Of a stretch of DNA of 64,000 bases, positions 16,952-25,520 are shown piece by piece (positions within the stretch are counted from its first letter, which is position 1; each line of letters begins with the position of its first letter). Location of the stretch: contig NZ_QGTX01000001.1 in the NCBI RefSeq assembly GCF_003182485.1, positions 3,612,001 through 3,676,000 of the forward strand. The letters run 5' to 3'. The notes beneath the pieces are model-generated. The model saw only the letters and a program-made list of their open reading frames with translations. It searched no databases and was not told the DNA's origin. Source of the DNA: Geodermatophilus normandii. GTDB taxonomy: Bacteria > Actinomycetota > Actinomycetes > Mycobacteriales > Geodermatophilaceae. Both the position numbers and the translations under genes were made by a program.

Positions 16952-17763
16952 CGCGACAGGGTGCGCCGGGGCGCCCGCTCGGTGCGCTGCTCCTCGGGGG
17001 TCGCGCCGGTGTGGCCGAGGTAGAGCCGCTGGACCTCGTCGGACTGCGCCAGCTCGCGGGCGTCGCCGGACAGGGACACCCGGCCGACGTCGAGCACGTA
17101 GGCGGAGCTGGCCACGCCGAGCGCCATCGTCGCGTTCTGCTCGACCAGCAGCACGGAGGTGCCCTGGCGGTTGATCTCGGCGACCACCTCGCCGATCTGG
17201 CCGATGACCCGCGGCGCGAGACCGAGGGAGGGCTCGTCGAGGAGCAGCAGCCTCGGGCTGGCCATCAGGGCGCGGCCGATCGCCAGCATCTGCTGCTCGC
17301 CGCCGGACAGCAGCCCCGCCCGCTGGCCGCTGCGCTCCCGCAGGACCGGGAACAGGTCGTGCACGCGGGCGACGGCGGCGGCCTTGGCGGCGCGGTCGCG
17401 GTTGCCCATGCCGCCGGCACGCAGGTTCTCCTCGACGGTGAGCCGGCCGAAGATCCGCCGCCCCTCCGGCACCTGGACGACGCCGGCGCGGACGATCTGG
17501 CCGGGGTCGCGGCGGGTCAGGTCCAGGTCGCCGAAGCGCACCGTGCCGGCGTCGACCCGGCCGCGGTGCAGCCGCAGCGTGCCGGAGATGGTGCGCAGCA
17601 GCGTGCTCTTGCCCGCGCCGTTGCTGCCGAGGACGGCCACCACGGCACCGTCGGGCACCTCCATCGAGACGCCGCGGACGGCCTCGACGGCGCCGCCGTA
17701 GGTCACCTGCAGCGAGTCGACGCTCAGCACGGCGCCGCCGCCACGGACGGTGAGATGGACCAC
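16939..17763 (-). CDS. livF: LivF-type ABC transporter ATP-binding protein
   Basis: 274 residues. Walker A GSNGAGKST, the LivF-typical VPEGRRIFGRLTVEENL, signature LLSGGEQQMLAIGRAL and Walker B LLLLDEPSLGLAP are intact. It is the first gene of the operon. GTG at 17763 is used here; GTG at 17730 (product starting LSVDSLQVTYGG) matches family N-termini better and is a real alternative, since neither has a strong ribosome site. The operon promoter should lie in 17764-17948. Confidence 0.9.
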   Translation of the reverse strand: MVHLTVRGGGAVLSVDSLQVTYGGAVEAVRGVSMEVPDGAVVAVLGSNGAGKSTLLRTISGTLRLHRGRVDAGTVRFGDLDLTRRDPGQIVRAGVVQVPEGRRIFGRLTVEENLRAGGMGNRDRAAKAAAVARVHDLFPVLRERSGQRAGLLSGGEQQMLAIGRALMASPRLLLLDEPSLGLAPRVIGQIGEVVAEINRQGTSVLLVEQNATMALGVASSAYVLDVGRVSLSGDARELAQSDEVQRLYLGHTGATPEEQRTERAPRRTLSRWTA

Positions 17764-17948
17764 ATGCGGCGGAACGATAGGGGCGCCGTCAAGGAAAGCC
17801 GTGCAGGTCGGGCAAGCCGTGACCTGGCAGTGATACGGCTCCGCGCGGTCTCGTCACAGGGGTGTCGCGGAGCTGTGGCACGCGCACACCTGGTGCGCCG
17901 GGCCGACATCTGCTAGGCGGCGCGCGGCTCCGCCGTCCCGGGAACCCC

Positions 17949-17980
17949 CGCCACACCCCGCCGGCCGGCGGGGTGTGGCG
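17949..17980. terminator. Perfect 32-bp palindrome
   Basis: CGCCACACCCCGCCGG followed directly by its complement. It stands just past the stop of the quinone oxidoreductase gene, so it probably terminates that minus-strand transcript. Confidence 0.65.
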
Positions 17981-17998
17981 CCGCCCCGTCGGATCCGG

Positions 17999-18967
17999 TC
18001 AGTCGCGCACGCGCAGGAGGACCTTGCCGGTGGCCCGGCGCTCGTCGAGCTCGGTGACCGCGGCGGCGGCGTCGGCCAGGTCGTGCACCGTGCCGAGCAC
18101 CGGCCGCAGGCGGCCCTGCTCGAGCAGCGGCAGCAGGTCGGTCCACTGCTCCTGCACGAAGGAGGGCTCGCCCGACCAGAAGGCGCCCCAGCCGACGCCC
18201 ACCACCGAGACGTTATTGAGCAGCAGCCGGTTGACCTTCACGGTGGGGATCTCCCCGCCGGTGAAGCCGAGGACGAGCAGCCGGCCCTCGCGGCCGAGAC
18301 TGCGCAGCGAGTCGGTGAAGCGGTCCCCGCCGACCGGGTCGGCGACGACGTCGACCCCGCGGCCGCCGGTGAGCTCCCGGACGCGCTCGCGGAACCCGTC
18401 GGCGAGGACGACCTCGTCGGCACCGGCGGCGCGCGCGGCCTCGCCCTTGGCCTCGCTGGAGACGACGGCGAACACCCGCGCGCCGTAGGCCTTCGCCAGC
18501 TGGACGCCCGCCGTCCCGAGCCCGCCGGCGGCGCCGTGCACGAGCACCGTCTCGCCCTCGCGCAGCTGCCCGCGCCGGCGCAGCGCGAAGTGCATGGTCA
18601 GGTAGTTCATCGGCAGCGCCGCGCCCTGCTCGAAGGACACCGCGTCGGGCAGCGGGAAGACGAAGCCCGGGTCGGCCACGGCCACCTCCGCGAAGCCGCC
18701 GAAGCCGGGGAACGCCGCCACCCGCTGGCCGGCGGTGAGCCCGCTGCCCTCCGGGGCGCTGCGCACGACGCCGGCCACCTCGCTGCCGGGCACGAACGGC
18801 GGCTGCGGCTTGAGCTGGTACTCGCCGCGGCTGAGCAGCACCTCCGGGAAGGTCACGCCGGCGACGTGCACGTCGACGACGACCCTGCCGGTGCCGTCGG
18901 GCTCGGGGACGTCGACGACGGAGATGGCCGAGGGGCCGTCGAGGGTGGCGATCTGGGCGGCGCGCAC
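17999..18967 (-). CDS. NADPH:quinone oxidoreductase-like medium-chain dehydrogenase
   Basis: 322 residues, the usual length for the zinc-free QOR branch. The GroES-like half has FVPGSEVAGVVR; the cofactor half has VLVHGAAGGLGTAGVQLAKA (NADPH loop AAGGLG, then VVSSEAKGEAARAAGADEVV). No structural zinc Cys cluster is present. It probably reduces quinones or enones with NADPH in the cytosol. The gene is monocistronic, with a terminator behind it. Confidence 0.88.
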   Translation of the reverse strand: MRAAQIATLDGPSAISVVDVPEPDGTGRVVVDVHVAGVTFPEVLLSRGEYQLKPQPPFVPGSEVAGVVRSAPEGSGLTAGQRVAAFPGFGGFAEVAVADPGFVFPLPDAVSFEQGAALPMNYLTMHFALRRRGQLREGETVLVHGAAGGLGTAGVQLAKAYGARVFAVVSSEAKGEAARAAGADEVVLADGFRERVRELTGGRGVDVVADPVGGDRFTDSLRSLGREGRLLVLGFTGGEIPTVKVNRLLLNNVSVVGVGWGAFWSGEPSFVQEQWTDLLPLLEQGRLRPVLGTVHDLADAAAAVTELDERRATGKVLLRVRD

Positions 18968-19048
18968 GGGTCCTCCTGGAGGCTGGGAGACGGTGCGGCG
19001 AGTCTCCCAGTGCCCCCGCCCGGCACCGCACCCAGAGGTCGATCCTCC

Positions 19049-21196
19049 TCAGAGGTCGATGACCGCCCCCATCCCGACCGTGCGGGAGGCGGGGAGGTCG
19101 AGGTACTCGGCGTGCCCCACCGCGGCGCGGGTGAGCGCGACGAACAGCCGGGTGCGCCCGGCGCTCATCCCGGACCGCCGGGTCGGGCGCAGGACCGGCC
19201 GGGTGACGAACCAGGTGACGGCGTCGGCACCGCCCGGGGTCTGCGGCAGCGCGCGGCGCAGCACGGCCGCGAGGTCGGGCGGGTCCCGGAAGCCGAACTC
19301 CGCGGCCACGTGGACGAACCCGTCGCCGGGCCGGCCGAGGGGCTCCACCGTGATCCCGGCGCCCCCCGGGAGGTGCGGCACGTCCGCCGTCCGGGCGGAG
19401 ACGACGACGACCCGCTCGTGCAGGACGCCGAGGCGGTCGACGGTGGCCCGCAGCGCCATCGGCGCGGTCGCCTCCGCCAGGTGCGGGTAGACCCCGGTGC
19501 CGGGCACCCGGGGGACGCCGGCGGCCCGGACCTCGGCGAGGGCGGCGGCCAGCGGTCCCTCCCGCTCGGCCCGCCGGGCCGCCAGCGCCTCGTGCCCGCG
19601 GTGCCACGTCGTCATGACCGTGAACACGGTGGCCGCGACCAGCAGGGTCAGCCACCCGCCGTCGAGCACCTTCGGGAGGGTCGCGGCCGAGTAGGTCAGC
19701 TCCACCGCGCCGAGGACGCCGCCGAGGAGCACCAGCCGGCGCCGGGACCACCGCCACCGCACCCGGGCGACGACGAGCAGGAGCACGGTCGTGATGAGGA
19801 ACGTGGCGGTCACCGCGACGCCGTAGGCGGTGGCCAGGCGGGCGGCGGAGCCGAAGCCGAGCACCACCGCCAGCACGACGACGAACAGCGCCCGGTTCAC
19901 CGCGGGCACGTAGACCTGGCCGGCCTCGCGCGCCGAGGTGTGCCGGATGCGCAGCCGCGGCAGGAAGCCCATCTGCACCGCCTGGCGGGACACCGAGAAC
20001 GCGCCGGCGAGGACGGCCTGGGAGGCGATCACCGTGGCGGCGGTGGCCAGCACCACCATCGGCAGCTGCGCCCAGGACGGGAACAGGAGGAAGAACGGGT
20101 CCTCCCGGGCCCGCGGGTCCCCGGTGACGAGGGCCGCCTGGCCCAGGTAGTTCAGCGTCAGCGCCGGGAACACCAGGCCGAACCAGGCGAGCCGGATCGG
20201 CCGGCGGCCGAAGTGCCCCATGTCGGCGTAGAGCGCCTCGGCGCCGGTGATCGCCAGCACCACCGCGCCCATGACCGCGAGCGTCAGGACCGGCCGGTCG
20301 ACGGCGAGGAGCACGGCGTAGGAGGGCGACAGGCCCCGGAGGACCTCCGGCCGGGCCCAGACCTGCGCCAGCCCGGCGGCGCCGAGGGCAGCGAACCACA
20401 GCAGCATCACCGGGCCGAACACCCGCCCGACCCGGCTGGTCCCCCACCGCTGCGCCGCGAAGAGCGCGGTGAGCACTCCTCCCGCCAGGGGCAGGACGGC
20501 GGCCGACAGGTCCGGCGACACGACCTCCAGGCCCTCGACGGCCGAGAGCACCGAGATCGCCGGCGTGATGACGCTGTCGCCGTAGAACAGCGAGGCACCG
20601 AGGACCCCCAGCAGCACCGCCGCGCCGGCGCGCCGCCGCCCGCCGCCGAGGGACCGGGAGACGAGCGCGGCCAGGGCCAGGACGCCGCCCTCGCCGTCGT
20701 TGTCCGCCCGCAGGACGACGACGACGTACTTGACCGTCACCGTGACGGTCAGCGCCCAGAAGACCAGTGACGCGATGCCCAGCACGTCGTCGGTCGCGCT
20801 GCCGACCGCACCGCCGTCGACGGCGAACACCGTCTCCACCGCGTACAGCGGGCTGGTGCCGATGTCGCCGTAGACGACGCCGAGCGCGCCGAGGACCAGC
20901 GCGGGCTCCCCGCGGCCCCGGCTCCCCGCCGGCGGCGCCGGCACGCGCGCCCCGGGCACCGTCCCCGGGGCCTCGATCCCCCGTGCGTCGATCCCCGGGG
21001 CCCCGACCCCCGGGGCCCCGACCCCCGGGGCCCCGACTCCACCACGGCCGCGGCCTCCCTCGCCGGTCCCGGAGGCCCTACGCCCCCGTCCCGGGCGGCA
21101 CGGCGACCGTGCCGCCCCGCCGGCGGCCGGCTCCCGCCGGACGGCGCTCCCGGACCGCGGTCCTCGCTGCCATGGGTCCTCCCGGGGACGCCGCAC
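19049..21196 (-). CDS. kup: KUP-family potassium uptake protein
   Basis: About 12 membrane helices with clear KUP signatures: ALGVVYGDIGTSPLYA, GDSVITPAISVLSAVEGL, and a C-terminal cytosolic domain ending near DLPASRTVGMGAVIDL. K+/H+ symport is the family role. The full frame from GTG 21196 gives 715 residues, but the first ~95 are Gly/Pro/Arg-rich, with three 15-bp repeats encoding GVGAP. Normal KUP proteins have ~10-20 residues before the first conserved block, so the true start may be a GTG near 20960. Confidence 0.88.
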   Translation of the reverse strand: MRRPREDPWQRGPRSGSAVRREPAAGGAARSPCRPGRGRRASGTGEGGRGRGGVGAPGVGAPGVGAPGIDARGIEAPGTVPGARVPAPPAGSRGRGEPALVLGALGVVYGDIGTSPLYAVETVFAVDGGAVGSATDDVLGIASLVFWALTVTVTVKYVVVVLRADNDGEGGVLALAALVSRSLGGGRRRAGAAVLLGVLGASLFYGDSVITPAISVLSAVEGLEVVSPDLSAAVLPLAGGVLTALFAAQRWGTSRVGRVFGPVMLLWFAALGAAGLAQVWARPEVLRGLSPSYAVLLAVDRPVLTLAVMGAVVLAITGAEALYADMGHFGRRPIRLAWFGLVFPALTLNYLGQAALVTGDPRAREDPFFLLFPSWAQLPMVVLATAATVIASQAVLAGAFSVSRQAVQMGFLPRLRIRHTSAREAGQVYVPAVNRALFVVVLAVVLGFGSAARLATAYGVAVTATFLITTVLLLVVARVRWRWSRRRLVLLGGVLGAVELTYSAATLPKVLDGGWLTLLVAATVFTVMTTWHRGHEALAARRAEREGPLAAALAEVRAAGVPRVPGTGVYPHLAEATAPMALRATVDRLGVLHERVVVVSARTADVPHLPGGAGITVEPLGRPGDGFVHVAAEFGFRDPPDLAAVLRRALPQTPGGADAVTWFVTRPVLRPTRRSGMSAGRTRLFVALTRAAVGHAEYLDLPASRTVGMGAVIDL

Positions 21197-21267
21197 GGAC
21201 GGTGGACGTGCCGGTCATCGTGCTCCCCGGGGTCGGGGGAGCACAGACCGTCGCGCGTCCCGCCCGG

Positions 21268-21519
21268 TCAGGCCCCCGGGGTCGCCTGCAGGTCCTCCCG
21301 CCGCTGCACGCGCACGGCCCGGAACGGCAGGCCGTGCGCCGGCTCCTCGGTCCACTCGACGGCGACCACCTGCCCGGCGCGCAGCGTGCCGTCGGCGGTC
21401 TCCACGACGGCGGCGTCGGCCCAGCAGTCCCCGGGCAGCCCGGGCACCTCGAGGACGGCGCCGCGCGCCTGCCCGTCCCAGCGCACGACCGTGCCGACCG
21501 ACGTCCCGCTGCGGCTCAT
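21268..21519 (-). CDS. Small cold-shock-like beta-barrel protein
   Basis: 83 residues. GTVVRWDGQARGAVLEVPGL, then CWADAAVV and LRAGQVVAVEWTEE, ending FRAVRVQRRED, follow the strand order and spacing of a cold-shock/OB-type domain, without the classical RNP aromatic motifs being clear. The assignment is by pattern only. It is divergent from the GNAT gene, with 103 bp between starts. Confidence 0.6.
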   Translation of the reverse strand: MSRSGTSVGTVVRWDGQARGAVLEVPGLPGDCWADAAVVETADGTLRAGQVVAVEWTEEPAHGLPFRAVRVQRREDLQATPGA

Positions 21520-21622
21520 GCGCCCAGGCTGCGCGCCGCGGGGCCCAGGGGCAACGAGCGGGCGCACGGTGTGTTCGCGCACATCCCGGAGGCTTCCGCC
21601 GGTCGCGGGCGTTGTACCGGAC

Positions 21623-22195
21623 GTGACCGCCACCAGCACGAGTGCCGCGCGCGTGCCCGCGACGGCCGGGCCGCTGACGGAGGTCGTCCTCGCCGACGGC
21701 ACGCCGGCCATGATCTGGCCGCTGCTCGACACCGACGGCGAGGCGCTGCGGCGGGCCTACGCCGAGCTCTCGCCGGCGTCGCGGCGCTTCCGCTTCCTGA
21801 CCGAGCTCCCGGAGCTGTCCGACGGCCTGCTGCGGATCCTGGTCGACGCGGTCGACGGCGTGGACCACGTCGCCGTCGTCCTCACCGCGTTCCCGGACGA
21901 CGGCGAGGCCCGCCAGGTCGGCGTCGCGCGCCTGGTGCGCTACCCCGACGACCCCGAGGTGGCCGACGTCGCGGTCACCGTCATGGACGCCTGGCAGGGC
22001 CGCGGCGTCGGCCGCGTGCTGATGGACGACCTGCTCGCCCGCCGGCCGCGCGGCGTCGTCCGGCTGCGCACCGCCGTGGCCGCGGAGAACCGCGCCTCGC
22101 TGCGGATGCTGGGCCGGGTGGGCCGGATGACCACGCGCCACGAGGGCGGCGGCGAGCTCACCGTCGAGGTCACCGACCTCCCGCCGCACCCCTGA
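21623..22195 (+). CDS. GNAT-family N-acetyltransferase
   Basis: 190 residues. The core GNAT pattern is VAVTVMDAWQGRGVGRVLMDDLL, with the Q/RxxGxG acetyl-CoA pyrophosphate loop near residue 130, followed by the VAAENRASLRMLGRVG helix. It transfers acetyl from acetyl-CoA to an amine or protein lysine. Acceptor unknown. The upstream segment SPASRRFRFLTELPEL resembles the GNAT domains of protein acetyltransferases. Confidence 0.85.
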   Translation: MTATSTSAARVPATAGPLTEVVLADGTPAMIWPLLDTDGEALRRAYAELSPASRRFRFLTELPELSDGLLRILVDAVDGVDHVAVVLTAFPDDGEARQVGVARLVRYPDDPEVADVAVTVMDAWQGRGVGRVLMDDLLARRPRGVVRLRTAVAAENRASLRMLGRVGRMTTRHEGGGELTVEVTDLPPHP

Positions 22196-22331
22196 CGCCC
22201 CGCCACCCGGGCCGGTGCCCGGGACGGCGACCGGGAGGCCGAAGGACCGTGGTCCGGCACGGCGCGGGGGAGGACCCTCGGCGCTGCGGCGGTGCCGCAG
22301 GGGCGTCGCCGCCGGTCCGAGAGGAGGCGTC

Positions 22332-22958
22332 ATGTACGCCCGATCCACCACCATCCGCGGCAACCCCGGCTCCCTCGACGACGCCATCGCCCACATGCGG
22401 GACGAGGTCTGGCCGGCCATGCGGGACATGGACGGCTGCATCGGCCTGTCGATGATGTGCGACCGCGAGAGCGGCCGGTGCATCGCGACGTCGGCCTGGG
22501 AGGACCGGCAGGCCATGCAGGCCAGCGCCGAGCGCGTCGCCCCGATGCGCCGGTCCCTCGTGGACCGCTTCGGAGCCGGCGACGACCTCGAGGTGCGGGA
22601 GTGGGAGATCGCCGTCCTCCACCGCGAGCACGCGGCCGGGGACGGCGCCTGCGCGCGGGTCACCTGGACCCGCCGCGACCCCGGCGAGGTCGACCGGGTG
22701 CTCGACATGTACCGCACGAGCCTGATGCCGCGGATCCAGCATATGCCCGGCTTCTGCAGCCTCAGCATGCTCGTCGACCGGGACCGCGGACACGCCGTCG
22801 GCACGGTCGTGTTCGACGGCCGGGCCCACCTCGAGGAGTCGCGGGAACAGGCGCGCATGCTGCGCGAGGAGGCCGTGTCCATCATGGGCATCGACGTCCT
22901 CGACGTCGCCGAGATGGACCTCGTCCTCGCCCACCTCCGGGTACCCGAGACCGTCTGA
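22332..22958 (+). CDS. Tandem ABM-domain (dimeric alpha/beta barrel) protein
   Basis: 208 residues with GAGAGGAGG upstream of the ATG. Two copies of the antibiotic-biosynthesis-monooxygenase/ferredoxin-like fold can be seen: residues 1-100 (ARSTTIRGNPGSLDD..., GCIGLSMMCDRESGRC) and 100-208 (ARVTWTRRDPGEVDRV..., GFCSLSMLVDRDRGHA). ABM proteins oxygenate aromatic compounds or degrade haem, and many are of unknown role. The duplicated domain would make an internal pseudo-dimer. Confidence 0.75.
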   Translation: MYARSTTIRGNPGSLDDAIAHMRDEVWPAMRDMDGCIGLSMMCDRESGRCIATSAWEDRQAMQASAERVAPMRRSLVDRFGAGDDLEVREWEIAVLHREHAAGDGACARVTWTRRDPGEVDRVLDMYRTSLMPRIQHMPGFCSLSMLVDRDRGHAVGTVVFDGRAHLEESREQARMLREEAVSIMGIDVLDVAEMDLVLAHLRVPETV

Positions 22959-23039
22959 CCTCCCGGGAGGACCGCGGGCCGCTCCGGCTCCTCCGGGGGC
23001 CGGGCGGCGGGCGCGGGGGCGCCCGCCATCCTGGACGGG

Positions 23040-23759
23040 ATGACCCCTCCCCTCGCCGTCCTCGTGCACGGCCTCTGGCACGGCGCGTGGTGCTGGGACG
23101 ACGTCCGGTCCGCGCTGTCGGCCCGCGGCGTCGACAGCGTCGCCGTCGACCTGCCGCTCACCGACCTGGCCACCGACACCGCGGCCGTGCGCGCCGCGCT
23201 GGACGCCGCGGGCCGGCCTGCGGTGCTCGTCGGGCACTCCTACGGCGGCGCCGTCGTCACGGCGGCCGGCGTGCACCCCCTGGTCCGGGAACTGGTGTAC
23301 CTCGCGGCGTTCCAGCTCGACGACGGCGAGTCGGTGAGCCGTACCCGCCTCGGCGACCTGCCCGACACCCGCCTGGGCGAGGCGATGGTGGTGTCCGGCG
23401 ACGAGGTCGGCCTCGATGCGGTGCTGGGCCCGCGGCTGCTCTACGGCGACGCCCCGGCGGAGGTGACCGCGGCGGCCACCGCGCGCCTGCGCCCCGTCGG
23501 CCGGCAGGTGTTCCGCGGCGTCCCGGAGGCGGTCGCCTGGCGGACGGTGCCCTCGACCTACGTCGTGTGCACCGCCGACGAGGTGGTGCACCCCGAGCGC
23601 CAGCGGGCGATGGCCGGTCGGGCGACCCGCAGCGTCGAGTGGGCCTGCGGACACAGCCCTCTGGCGACGCGCCCGGACGCCGTCGCCGAGCTGGTCGCCG
23701 AGCGCGTCGCCGCGGTGGACGCGGAGCCCGGTCAGCCGGGGGCGGCACCCAGCGGGTAG
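23040..23759 (+). CDS. Alpha/beta hydrolase, esterase-like
   Basis: 239 residues. VLVHGLWHGAWCWDDV provides the oxyanion strand and loop, VLVGHSYGGAV the nucleophile elbow (Ser near 66), and WACGHSPLATRP the catalytic His. This is the plant-type salicylate/methylester esterase-like branch common in actinobacteria (lactone or small-ester hydrolysis). It converges on the minus-strand sugar island. Confidence 0.88.
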   Translation: MTPPLAVLVHGLWHGAWCWDDVRSALSARGVDSVAVDLPLTDLATDTAAVRAALDAAGRPAVLVGHSYGGAVVTAAGVHPLVRELVYLAAFQLDDGESVSRTRLGDLPDTRLGEAMVVSGDEVGLDAVLGPRLLYGDAPAEVTAAATARLRPVGRQVFRGVPEAVAWRTVPSTYVVCTADEVVHPERQRAMAGRATRSVEWACGHSPLATRPDAVAELVAERVAAVDAEPGQPGAAPSG

Positions 23760-23799
23760 CGCACCGCCGTCTCGCCCGGGTGCGACGGACCGCCGGTCC

Positions 23800-24210
23800 T
23801 CACGCGCCCGCGGCCAGGCGCCTGCCCATCTGCTCGTGGACGGCCTGGATCGCCTGCAGCGGACGCACCATCACCCGGAACTCCACGATCCTCCCGGCGT
23901 CGTCGCAGCGGACGATGTCCACCCCGTTGACGTAACGGCCCGCCACGCTCGTCTCGAACTCCAGGACCGCGGTGTCCCCGGCGAGGACCTGCTTCGTGTA
24001 GCGGAACGCCCCGTCGGGACCGTCGGTGGCGTCGCCGGCCAGGGCGACGGCCGCGGCCTCGAGGTACCGCCTCGTGACCTCCTTGCCGCGCTGCGGGGTG
24101 AAGACCACGGGCGAGTAGAAGACGACGTCGTCGGCGAGCAGGTCGTCGAGGCCGCCCGGGGACCCGCCCTCCACGAACCGGTGCCAGCGGGCGATGACGT
24201 CGTCGATCAC
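23800..24210 (-). CDS. SnoaL-like (NTF2-fold) protein
   Basis: 136 residues. The N-terminal helix VIDDVIARWHRFVEGGSPGGLDDLLADDVVFYSP and the strand pair around AVLEFETSVAGRYVNGVDIVRCDDAGRIVEFRV are a typical SnoaL/polyketide-cyclase-type cone fold. Such proteins are isomerases, cyclases or dehydratases on small hydrophobic substrates. It is the last gene of the 35.0-23.8 kb unit; its start overlaps the MFS stop by 4 bp (GTGA). Confidence 0.8.
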   Translation of the reverse strand: MIDDVIARWHRFVEGGSPGGLDDLLADDVVFYSPVVFTPQRGKEVTRRYLEAAAVALAGDATDGPDGAFRYTKQVLAGDTAVLEFETSVAGRYVNGVDIVRCDDAGRIVEFRVMVRPLQAIQAVHEQMGRRLAAGA

Positions 24211-25418
24211 GGGGTTCCCCTCCGTCGGCGGTGCGTACCCCGATCCTGCACCCCGGCGGCCGTCGCGCGGAGGACGTCGACGCTGAGCACCGCGCCGAGC
24301 GCCGCCACGAGCCCGGCGAGGAGGAAGGGGACGAGGAAGCCGCCGGACGTCTCGGCGAGCCAGCCCCCCAGCGGAGGTCCACACAGCTGGGCCAGGCCGA
24401 AGGCGAGCGTGCAGCGCCCGAAGGCCCCGGCGAACTCCCGCGGGGTCAGGGTGTCCGAGAGGTGGGCGGCGATGACGGCCGGCAGCCCGGACATCATCAG
24501 GCCGAACCCCAGGGCCGACACCGTCGCCAGGGGTTCCACGCCCAGGGGCACCAGCAGGATGGCGCCCGCCATCGCCAGGTAGCCGGCGACCAGCGTGGGA
24601 CCGCGACCCCACCGGTCCGACAGCGGGCCGAGCACGATCCCGCCGGCGACGAGGCCGACGCCGACCAGCGTGTAGACCGCCGAGGCGTGGCCGGCGGAGA
24701 AGCCGGCGTCGTCCTCGAGCGCGGTCACCAGGTAGCTGGTGTAGACGGAGTAGGCAAGTCCGTAGGCGGCGTAACCGCCGGTCAGGCCGATCCAGCCGGG
24801 GACCCGGCGCAGGGCGGCGGCGCGCACCGGGGCGTCGTCGTCCCGGTGCCGTGCCGGCCGGAGCAGGACCAGGCACAGGACGAGCGTGACGACGGCGATC
24901 GCCGTCTCCACCAGGTAGACCGTGCGCCAGGAGGCGTCCCCGCCCCAGGAACGCAGGGTCCAGGTCAGGGCGCTGGCGAGCACGATCCCGCCGCCGATGC
25001 CCGAGCCCGCGACGCCGATCGCCGCGCCGCGGCGCGAGGGACGGACGACGGAGCCGGCCAGCCCGGGCGCCGGCACCCAGATGAACGCGCCCCCCACGCC
25101 GGTCAGCGTCAGTCCCACCGCCAGGCCCCCGGCGCTCCCGGCACGGGTGAGCAGCCCCAGGCCCAGCGCGCTGCACGCCAGGCCGGCCTGGATGAGCGTG
25201 GCCGGGCGGGCGCGGCGCGACAGCGCGCTGACCGCGACGGTCCCGCCGAGGTAGGCGGTGACGTTGGCCGTGGCCACCAGCCCCGCGACGGCGTAGGAGC
25301 CCAGCAGGTCCCGGTCGATCGCCGGCAGCAGCAGCGCGTAGGAGAAGCGGCCGAAGGCCTGGGCGACGGCAGAGGCGAGCGCCACGAGCAGGACGAGTGC
25401 GCGGGGCCGCACCTGCAC
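24207..25418 (-). CDS. MFS transporter
   Basis: 403 residues with 12 predicted helices; R-rich inter-helix loop SRRARPATLIQ and DRWGRGPTLVAGYLAMA are MFS-type. The GTG at 25418 has a GGAGGTGG ribosome site; the frame is open further upstream without such a site. It sits between an FAD monooxygenase and a SnoaL gene in the glycoside operon, so it may move an aglycone or its product (inference). Confidence 0.82.
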   Translation of the reverse strand: MQVRPRALVLLVALASAVAQAFGRFSYALLLPAIDRDLLGSYAVAGLVATANVTAYLGGTVAVSALSRRARPATLIQAGLACSALGLGLLTRAGSAGGLAVGLTLTGVGGAFIWVPAPGLAGSVVRPSRRGAAIGVAGSGIGGGIVLASALTWTLRSWGGDASWRTVYLVETAIAVVTLVLCLVLLRPARHRDDDAPVRAAALRRVPGWIGLTGGYAAYGLAYSVYTSYLVTALEDDAGFSAGHASAVYTLVGVGLVAGGIVLGPLSDRWGRGPTLVAGYLAMAGAILLVPLGVEPLATVSALGFGLMMSGLPAVIAAHLSDTLTPREFAGAFGRCTLAFGLAQLCGPPLGGWLAETSGGFLVPFLLAGLVAALGAVLSVDVLRATAAGVQDRGTHRRRRGTP

Positions 25419-25520
25419 GCCGCCACCTCCGACCCCACCGACCGGCCCCACCGGGCGTTCCCGCGCCGAGTCCACCACCTCCGCGTCCCCGGCGCCCCGC
25501 ACGACCTGCGCCGGCACGGG

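Noticed and set aside
12684..17763. Counting the Liv operon as part of the glycoside island
   Set aside because: It is separated by several unrelated genes, has its own promoter region and terminator, and no shared motif copy was seen upstream.
17975..20770. A 931-codon plus-strand frame opposite the QOR and KUP genes
   Set aside because: It is antisense to two clear families and has no domain pattern; shadow frame.
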